Origin: a virus | Length of the DNA: 35,362 nucleotides | Reading direction: 5' to 3' (one strand) | Virus record (IMG/VR): IMGVR_UViG_3300043409_000433 | Location: 1-35,362 of that record | In this document: positions 29,731 to 35,362 of the stretch, piece after piece | Numbering within the stretch: position 1 is the first letter of the stretch | Layout of the letters: each line of letters begins with the position of its first letter | Translations under genes and position numbers: made by a program | Notes under the pieces: generated by a model | Database searches by the model: none | Told to the model about the DNA's origin: nothing | Seen by the model: only the letters and a program-made list of their open reading frames with translations

Positions 29731-30089
29731 AAGCCGCAGACTTTATAGGAATTTTGTTCCTAGCCCGTGATGTAACGCACAGTGTTCACCTGAACACCCG
29801 TAGTTACAGTAAGCATGTGGCGCTTAACATCTTTTATGACCGCATTATTGGTGCGGCTGACGACTTTGCCGAAGCCTACCAAGGCCGGTACGGTCTAATT
29901 GGCCCAATTACCTTGAATTCGGCCAAAAAGACGGCTAACGTCATTGAGTTTTTGCAAGACTCACTTGCTGAAATTGAAGCTGCGCGATACGATGTGTGCG
30001 ATAAATCTGACTCATCTCTCCAGCAATTGATAGATAATATTGTTGAGATATATCTTCGCACGCTGTACAAACTGAGGTTCTTAGCATGA
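29727..30089 (+). CDS. DUF5856-like helical protein
   Basis: 120 residues. The pattern LFLARDVTHSVHLNTRSYSKH (about residues 10-30), FYDRIIGAADDFAEAYQGRYG and a final IVEIYLRTLYKLRFL fit a small all-helical phage family I recall as DUF5856. The helical spacing with His, Glu and Asp resembles ferritin-like bundles, but no metal site can be confirmed. Located between portal and tailspike genes with 4-base overlaps on both sides. Confidence 0.72.
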   Translation: MKAADFIGILFLARDVTHSVHLNTRSYSKHVALNIFYDRIIGAADDFAEAYQGRYGLIGPITLNSAKKTANVIEFLQDSLAEIEAARYDVCDKSDSSLQQLIDNIVEIYLRTLYKLRFLA

Positions 30090-32137
30090 CTGTTAATCTT
30101 TCTGCACTAGCTGGCGCAGGGCAACAATTTTTCACAGACGTTGGCGTTCCCTTATCTGGTGGCAAGTTGTATTCGTATGCCGCTGGCACTACAACGCCTC
30201 AAGCAACGTACACAACGGCAGCGGGGACTGTTGCCCATGCAAATCCAATTATTTTGGACTCCGCTGGTCGTGTTTCTACGGGTGAGATTTGGCTGACTGC
30301 GGGAAGTAACTACAAGTTTGTGCTTAAAACAAGCACAGACACTACCATAGCCACTTGGGACAACATCACAGGCATCAACGGCACTGGTATTACATCTAAC
30401 GCTAGTAACGTCCAATATGATCCTGCGGGAACTGGCGCTGTATCTACTACGGTACAAGCCAAATTGCGTCAAACCGTTAGCGTTCAAGATTTTGGCGCGG
30501 TTGGTAATGGCTCAACGGATGACACAGCAGCGTTTCAATTGGCTTTTAATGCTTTGACTTCAGGCGGTGAGTTGGTTATTCCAAATGGAACTTACAAACT
30601 CACATCGACAATCACGGTATCAAATGCAAATGTTTCTGTTTCTTGTTCTGGAACATTGACATGGACAACTCTTGGCGCATCAAAAAATGGTTTGACCATC
30701 AGTGCCAATAATTTTCTATGGGATGGCGGCAGAATATATGGCCCGTCAGTAGGAACTTATGTTGCTAATGAGCGATTTATTTCGATGATTGGAACGTCAA
30801 CATCAAATAGAAAAACAGGTTTAAAAGTTTACAACGCTGAAATTTATTACTTTGGCTCAGTTGGTATTTATACACAATTTGTTGATAACATTATTGTTAA
30901 AAATAACTATATACATGACTGTGGATATGGGGGAGCAATATTTTTGTCTTCCAACTATGGAAACTTTGAAGCTAATAAAGTTAAGAACATCACGCCTGGT
31001 ACGGTTGGCAATATGTATGGCGTATCTCTTACCCATGATTCAACAAATTACTCAATTGATCCCAATGCGGGAACAAAACTAGCAACCAATCCGTTTTGTT
31101 GGGATTGGTACATTGCTGGAAACCATGTTGAAAATAATGCTTGGGAAGGCATTGATTGCCACGGAGGATATGAAATTTGCATTACTGGCAATCATGTCTA
31201 TGCAACCTATGGCGGTATTGCTTGTTCTGGTAGCAGTGGATCAGCGGCAAATTATGCTGGATGGAACAATGTAGTTACAAACAATGTTGTCGATGCGGCT
31301 AACTCAGATGGCACTGCATCTGGATATGAAAACCAAAATTATGGTATCAACTTAAACGGTGGCTCTACAGTTAACCATAAAGATGTTGTGTGTACGGGTA
31401 ATGTAGTTAAAGGACATGGGATTCTTGGAAATCCAAATAACGGTGCAATATTGGCTGTTTACATGACCAACGGCAATATTTCTAACAACATTATTCAAAA
31501 ATGGGGCGCAAGTGGAATTAACATAACTTCTTCTCAACACATAGTTATAAATGGGAATGAATTTCTTGAACTTGGTGGCGCAGCGGCTGGTGAAGAATAT
31601 GCAATTCAAGCGCTAAATACATCTACTTTAGGTAATACATTAACAATTACAAATAATTCAATGTATGCAAATGGCGGGACTGCTGGACGAATTGGTGTTA
31701 ACGCCCCTGTAATTAGTACACTTCCTTATTTCAACGGAAATAATTTTCTTGCCGCAACAGTTGTTCCATTTCTTTTTAGTTCAGCGCCTTTTCTTGTTAA
31801 TTCACAAGATATGCCAATTTATAGAGTGTCTATTTCAAATCCTGGCACAGGTGAAACGATAGATATAGCCGCAATGACTAGGTATTCTAAATTTCAGTTG
31901 TATGTTACATCTGGCGATGCCGCATCAGTTGTTACCAATTTAGTCAATGGAATTGCTTACCAAAATGTATATTTGTATGGCTACACATCTACAACTTGGG
32001 TTTTTAATAGAAGTACCGCTAAATTGTCTGCGGGTACTAATTTCCCAGGCGCACAGTACGCATCATTGGTTTTAGAAAATATTGCAACATCTGGTTCACC
32101 GCAATGGATTGAGATTAGTAGATCAATCAATTCATAA
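30086..32137 (+). CDS. Tailspike with pectate-lyase-like beta-helix
   Basis: 683 residues. Residues 1-110 form a head-binding-like beta domain (GVPLSGGKLYSYAAGTTTPQ and IILDSAGRVSTGEIWL), which attaches the spike to the tail hub. The junction SVQDFGAVGNGSTDDTAAFQ (about 131-150) is the standard start of a right-handed parallel beta-helix, and the rest holds many NN-type turns (for example VVTNNVVDA). Tailspikes of this type bind or cut surface polysaccharide. Residues about 590-683 form a separate C-terminal beta domain, likely for trimerisation. No catalytic pair can be fixed. Confidence 0.82.
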   Translation: MTVNLSALAGAGQQFFTDVGVPLSGGKLYSYAAGTTTPQATYTTAAGTVAHANPIILDSAGRVSTGEIWLTAGSNYKFVLKTSTDTTIATWDNITGINGTGITSNASNVQYDPAGTGAVSTTVQAKLRQTVSVQDFGAVGNGSTDDTAAFQLAFNALTSGGELVIPNGTYKLTSTITVSNANVSVSCSGTLTWTTLGASKNGLTISANNFLWDGGRIYGPSVGTYVANERFISMIGTSTSNRKTGLKVYNAEIYYFGSVGIYTQFVDNIIVKNNYIHDCGYGGAIFLSSNYGNFEANKVKNITPGTVGNMYGVSLTHDSTNYSIDPNAGTKLATNPFCWDWYIAGNHVENNAWEGIDCHGGYEICITGNHVYATYGGIACSGSSGSAANYAGWNNVVTNNVVDAANSDGTASGYENQNYGINLNGGSTVNHKDVVCTGNVVKGHGILGNPNNGAILAVYMTNGNISNNIIQKWGASGINITSSQHIVINGNEFLELGGAAAGEEYAIQALNTSTLGNTLTITNNSMYANGGTAGRIGVNAPVISTLPYFNGNNFLAATVVPFLFSSAPFLVNSQDMPIYRVSISNPGTGETIDIAAMTRYSKFQLYVTSGDAASVVTNLVNGIAYQNVYLYGYTSTTWVFNRSTAKLSAGTNFPGAQYASLVLENIATSGSPQWIEISRSINS

Positions 32138-32172
32138 TCAAATCATTAAACCTATACTAGAGAACTAAAGCT

Positions 32173-33876
32173 ATGGCATCAAGATTTTGGGTTGGTGGTT
32201 CAGGTACTTGGGATAATTCAAGCACCGCTAATTGGTCTGCAACTACTGGTGGAGCGCCAGGCGCGTCTGCTCCAACCAATGCTGATACGGCTACTTTTGA
32301 CGCAAATAGCGGAACTGCGGCAGTTGTAAGTGTTGCTTCTACGGCTGTTTCATCAACAGCAACCGTTAATAAATCTGATATAAATATTTCATTAGCTGCA
32401 AATTCATCTGCTACCGCTTCTTTAAATCTTAATGCAGGAACATTAAGTTTAAATACTTATACATTAACTATAGGTTTTTTTACTTCTGGCGCTGCTACAG
32501 CAAGAACTTTAGCTTTTGGAACAGGTCAAATAAATGTAACTGGAAATAATACAACTGTCTGGGATCAATATAACGCTACAACGCAAATGACAGTTACGGG
32601 GACTCCAAAGGTCAATTTTACTTATTCAGGATCAACAGGAACAAGAACAATACGAGGTGCTACAACACAAGCAGCTTCTATAAGTGTAAATGTTACTGCT
32701 GGTTCAGATATTATTAGTTTAAGTAGTGGATTTCGTTATGTAGATGTTAATTTTACAGGATTTACAGGTACTTGGACTAATACAGGTATTAACGGACTTT
32801 ATGGAAATTTGGTTGTATCAAATGGCATGACTGTCAGTGCTGGTGCTAATGCGATTACTTTTGCCGCTACATCTGGAACACAAACAATTACCACTAACGC
32901 AAAAACATTAGATTTTCCATTGACCTTTAATGGTGTTGGCGGCACGTTTCAATTGCAAGACGCAATGACAATTGGATCAAGCAGAACTGTAACGTTAACT
33001 AACGGCACGCTTGATCTTAAAAATCTAACTTTGACAACGGGGTTGTTTGCATCGTCTGGAGCAGCGGCACGATCTATTGTTTTTGGTACTGGAAACATTA
33101 CTTTAATTGGAAGCGGCACTGTTTGGAATACTGGAACGGTAACAAATTTCAGTTATACAGGCACACCAACGGTTAACATTTCCAACAATTCAGCAACCGC
33201 AACAACTGTAACAACTGGCGCAATGTCTGCGGCACAGGCTTTAAATTTCAACTACACAGTTGGAACTTACACTTTGACAGACACTTCTGCGGTTTACAAG
33301 TCGTTAAATTTTACAGGCTTTACGGGAACAATTCCTAATTCTGTTAGAACTATTTATGGCAGTTTGACTTTGGTTAGCGGCATGACGCTTACTGCTGGCG
33401 CAAATGCAACCACTTTTGCGGCTACATCAGGCACAAACACAATCACAACTGCGGCAAAAACGCTAGATTTTCCATTGACGTTCAATGGTGTTGGTGGCAC
33501 ATTTGCTTTCCAAGATGCTTTGACACAAGGATCAACTAGAGCATTTACCATTACAAATGGCACAGTTCAGTTAAAGGCTAACGCGACTTCTACGGTCGGG
33601 TCATTTGTTGCAAGTAGTACAGCCGTTAAATACTTGCAATCTACAACACCTAGCAGTCAAGCCACAATATCGCAAGCCAGCGGTACAGTATCAGTGTCTG
33701 ATTTAACTATACAAGATTCAAACGCCGCAGGCGGCGCTTCTTGGAACGCATATACTGACTTTGAAAACACGGACGCGGGCAATAATGACGGCTGGAATTT
33801 TAGTTTGTCGCCACCTTATGCTAGTTATGAACCACCGATTATCATAAGATCGTTTACACAACCTCGGAGATTTTAA
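32173..33876 (+). CDS. Repeat-containing appendage protein
   Basis: 567 residues with an N-terminal FWVGGSGTWDNSSTANWSAT pattern (residues 5-24) and a chain of Thr/Ser/Asn/Gly-rich strands. Two long repeats with a 185-residue period are clear: AKTLDFPLTFNGVGGTF and the segment before it (GMTV/TLSAGANA.TFAATSGT) occur in both, and the 5' segment GLFASSGAAARSIVFGTGNI resembles FFTSGAATARTLAFGTGQI. A short C-terminus (PPIIIRSFTQPRRF) is basic. This looks like a beta-solenoid fibre or spike next to the tailspike. A -10-like TATACT lies just upstream. Confidence 0.7.
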   Translation: MASRFWVGGSGTWDNSSTANWSATTGGAPGASAPTNADTATFDANSGTAAVVSVASTAVSSTATVNKSDINISLAANSSATASLNLNAGTLSLNTYTLTIGFFTSGAATARTLAFGTGQINVTGNNTTVWDQYNATTQMTVTGTPKVNFTYSGSTGTRTIRGATTQAASISVNVTAGSDIISLSSGFRYVDVNFTGFTGTWTNTGINGLYGNLVVSNGMTVSAGANAITFAATSGTQTITTNAKTLDFPLTFNGVGGTFQLQDAMTIGSSRTVTLTNGTLDLKNLTLTTGLFASSGAAARSIVFGTGNITLIGSGTVWNTGTVTNFSYTGTPTVNISNNSATATTVTTGAMSAAQALNFNYTVGTYTLTDTSAVYKSLNFTGFTGTIPNSVRTIYGSLTLVSGMTLTAGANATTFAATSGTNTITTAAKTLDFPLTFNGVGGTFAFQDALTQGSTRAFTITNGTVQLKANATSTVGSFVASSTAVKYLQSTTPSSQATISQASGTVSVSDLTIQDSNAAGGASWNAYTDFENTDAGNNDGWNFSLSPPYASYEPPIIIRSFTQPRRF

Positions 33877-33877
33877 A

Positions 33878-34183
33878 ATGACCATGAATATTAAAGCCGT
33901 AACAACTTGTTTCGGTTATCAGCAAATCACAAGTTTAACGGCTTCTTCTGCGTTAACAGTCCCAACTTTGGCGCCAGAAGGTTTAAATGCAAAACCTGTT
34001 TTGGCGTTAATTATTGCCGAAGGCGCTCCTGTACGTTGGAGAGATGACGGGACTGCACCCACTGCTTCGGTTGGTATGCCTATCGCAGTTGGAGTGCCAT
34101 TTCAATATGATGGTGACTTAACAAAAATTCGTTTTATTCAACAATCTTCAAGTGGTATTTTGAACATTAGTTATTACAGCTAA
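33878..34183 (+). CDS. Small beta-rich protein of the appendage module
   Basis: 101 residues, GGAG ribosome site. Strand-like pattern with AKPVLALIIAEGAPVRWRDDG and SSGILNISYY. Similar short proteins occur near phage tail fibre genes and may act as a cap or chaperone. Only one base separates it from the repeat protein. The stop lies immediately before the scaffold promoter. Function inferred from position only. Confidence 0.62.
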   Translation: MTMNIKAVTTCFGYQQITSLTASSALTVPTLAPEGLNAKPVLALIIAEGAPVRWRDDGTAPTASVGMPIAVGVPFQYDGDLTKIRFIQQSSSGILNISYYS

Positions 34184-34184
34184 C

Positions 34185-34213
34185 TTGACAAGCGCCTTCT
34201 TAGCGCATAATCT
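34185..34213 (+). promoter_or_regulatory. Strong promoter for scaffold and coat genes
   Basis: TTGACA (34185-34190), 17-base spacer, TAATCT (34208-34213): a perfect -35 and a 4-of-6 -10 at ideal spacing. It starts one base after the stop of the preceding gene and lies about 48 bases before the scaffold ATG. It would boost expression of the most abundant virion proteins. Confidence 0.75.
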
Positions 34214-34241
34214 AAGAACTGTATCGGCCCAGTTGACCGAG

Positions 34242-34255
34242 GAATCCAAGGATTC
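34242..34255 (+). promoter_or_regulatory. Small hairpin over the scaffold ribosome site
   Basis: GAATC-CAAG-GATTC forms a 5-bp stem with a 4-base loop; the loop and right arm contain AAGGA, the only plausible ribosome site for the scaffold gene (ATG 34262). It could tune scaffold translation. Confidence 0.35.
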
Positions 34256-34261
34256 ATTGAA

Positions 34262-35038
34262 ATGACTGAAGAAGTCCAAGCCCTAGCGGAAGTAGACTCC
34301 GCGCCAACCACGGATGTGACGGCCACACCTGAAGTTGTTGAAAGTACGCCGGAAGTAGCTGAAACACAGCCTGCCAAGACATTCTCGCAAGAGGAACTTG
34401 ACGCTGCTATTGGCAAACGCCTCGCAAGAGAGCAACGTAAGTGGGAAAGAGAACAAGCAAATCGGTCTGCGGAAACGCAAATCGTGAAAGCCGCCCCGTC
34501 AGCATCCGTTGACCAGTTTGAAAGCCCTGAAGCCTATGCGGAAGCACTGGCCTATCAGAAAGCCGAAGAATTGATCGCCAAACGTGAAGCGGCCAAGCAG
34601 CAATCGCAAGTTCTTGAGAGCTATCACGATCTTGAAGAAGAAGCTAGGACTAAGTACGACGACTTTGAACAAGTTGCATACAACCCTAAACTTCCAATTA
34701 CAAACGTGATGGCAGAAACGATCCAGTCTTCGGACGTTGGGCCTGAGTTAGCGTACTATCTCGGCTCTAATCCAAAAGAAGCAGATCGCATCTCGCGTAT
34801 GTCGCCATTGAGCCAGGCGAAGGAAATTGGGAAAATTGAGGCCAAATTGGTTTCAGCGCCCCCAGTTAGAAAAACGACATCTGCGCCAGCGCCGATTTCA
34901 CCTGTCACCGCACGCTCCGCTGGAGTGTCGGCTTATGACACTACTGATCCACGGTCTACCAAGTCCATGAACGCATCAGAGTGGATTGAGGCCGAGCGCA
35001 AACGACAAGTGAAAAAGTGGGAAGCACAGAACCGCTAA
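34262..35038 (+). CDS. Scaffolding protein
   Basis: 258 residues, acidic and disordered at the N-terminus (EEVQALAEVDSAPTTDVTAT), followed by helices rich in Lys/Glu (IGKRLAREQRKWEREQANR; AYQKAEELIAKREAAKQQ) and a basic C-terminal tail (ERKRQVKKWEAQNR). The composition, size and place directly before the coat gene match P22 gp8 and other scaffolds, which use a basic C-terminal helix-turn-helix to bind coat. No sequence signature proves it. Confidence 0.8.
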   Translation: MTEEVQALAEVDSAPTTDVTATPEVVESTPEVAETQPAKTFSQEELDAAIGKRLAREQRKWEREQANRSAETQIVKAAPSASVDQFESPEAYAEALAYQKAEELIAKREAAKQQSQVLESYHDLEEEARTKYDDFEQVAYNPKLPITNVMAETIQSSDVGPELAYYLGSNPKEADRISRMSPLSQAKEIGKIEAKLVSAPPVRKTTSAPAPISPVTARSAGVSAYDTTDPRSTKSMNASEWIEAERKRQVKKWEAQNR

Positions 35039-35060
35039 TTTTTTTTAAAGGACTTTTAAA

Positions 35061-35362
35061 ATGTCAAACAGTATTCTGACGATCGACATGATCACAAGAA
35101 AATCTCTCGAAATCCTCGAGAACAACCTTGTGATCACCCGTAACGTGAACCGCCAGTACGACGACAGCTTTGCTGTTGAAGGTGCTAAGATCGGTTCAAC
35201 CCTGCGTATCCGTTTACCTGACCGCGCTCTGGTAACTGACGGCGCCGCCCTGCAAGTTCAGGACGACAACGAGCAGTTCACCACTTTGACCGTTGCCAGC
35301 CAAAAGCACATCGGTGTCAACTTCACATCTGCTGAATTGACCATGCAATTGGATGACTTCGC
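35061..35362 (+). CDS. Major coat protein, P22 gp5-like, N-terminal part (3' end outside window)
   Basis: ATG 35061 follows AAAGGAC. About 100 codons are present, beginning MSNSILTIDMITRKSLEILE and including VTRN-type and SKIGSTLRI-like strands, to the window end in LTMQLDDFA. The start resembles P22-type coat proteins (DEIIETI / LTEEL helices then a strand pair before FTSAELTMQLDDF, the counterpart of the gp5 DDFFQLRADDL area). The remainder appears at 1-791. Confidence 0.85.
   Translation, partial: MSNSILTIDMITRKSLEILENNLVITRNVNRQYDDSFAVEGAKIGSTLRIRLPDRALVTDGAALQVQDDNEQFTTLTVASQKHIGVNFTSAELTMQLDDF

Noticed and set aside
32130-32158. Promoter before the repeat appendage gene (TATACT at 32153)
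   Set aside because: The -10 box is good but no -35 resembling TTGACA lies 15-19 bases upstream, so it is mentioned only in the gene entry.
1-35362. tRNA genes, CRISPR arrays, insertion sequences, integrase and att sites
   Set aside because: No cloverleaf with a TTCRA arm, no regularly spaced repeats, no transposase or recombinase motifs were found on reading both strands.

Overview
This window is almost the whole genome of a short-tailed, P22-like (podovirus morphotype) double-stranded DNA phage. The virion genes show it: small and large terminase, a 729-residue P22-type portal, scaffold, P22-type coat, gp4-like tail accessory factor, gp10-like DNA stabiliser, three injection-type proteins, holin and M15 endolysin. 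The coat gene is split over the two window ends: its last ~262 codons open the window and its first ~100 codons close it. Against the usual ~430 residues of P22 coat, only about 50-70 codons seem to be missing, so this looks like a linearised view of a circularly permuted genome. No integrase, ParA or plasmid replication initiator is visible. The host cannot be read directly. The moderate GC and the family mix would fit a proteobacterium, possibly a freshwater betaproteobacterium, but that is inference.

Layout. (1) 1-10,992, plus strand: coat C-terminus, two small beta-rich proteins each set off by G5/C5 hairpins, a 61-aa protein, gp4-like, gp10-like, a fibre-like protein in the needle position, a beta-sandwich protein, a cupin, three injection-type proteins, a small gene broken by an in-frame TAA, a membrane protein, holin and endolysin. 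(2) 10,958-17,854, minus strand: replication and recombination operon read right to left. It holds a ribbon-helix-helix regulator, an unknown 148-aa protein, a DUF2800 exonuclease-like protein, a DUF2815 ssDNA-binding protein, a structured untranslated RNA, a family B DNA polymerase, a 56-aa protein, a VRR-NUC nuclease, an SNF2 helicase and two small proteins. (3) 17,984-20,496, plus strand: a 13-codon leader coupled to a prim-pol/DUF3987 primase-helicase. (4) 20,516-24,228, minus strand: about fifteen small accessory genes, most of them in a block much richer in GC than the rest. (5) 24,229-24,889: a 660-bp non-coding control region with seven copies of the palindrome ACCC-N3-GGGT, a 16-bp inverted repeat and GATCC-rich direct repeats. 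(6) 24,890-35,362, plus strand: terminase genes, two small basic proteins, a GroES-like protein, portal, a tail appendage module (DUF5856-like, tailspike, repeat protein, small beta protein), then a strong promoter, scaffold and coat.

How it works together. The control region separates leftward early accessory genes from rightward packaging and virion genes. One palindrome sits exactly in the -35/-10 spacer of a near-consensus leftward promoter; another lies just upstream of a rightward TTGACA box. A single DNA-binding protein could therefore set both directions. Candidates are the helix-turn-helix protein at 21,049-21,342 and the ribbon-helix-helix protein at 17,651-17,854. Replication uses the phage's own prim-pol, polymerase B, single-strand binder, helicase and nucleases. 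Many genes are joined by ATGA or TAATG overlaps, so translational coupling is the rule. The features most worth a second look are the operator array, the pseudoknot-capable RNA ahead of the polymerase gene, the repeated sequence at the edge of the GC-rich block, and the TAA inside an otherwise intact small gene.
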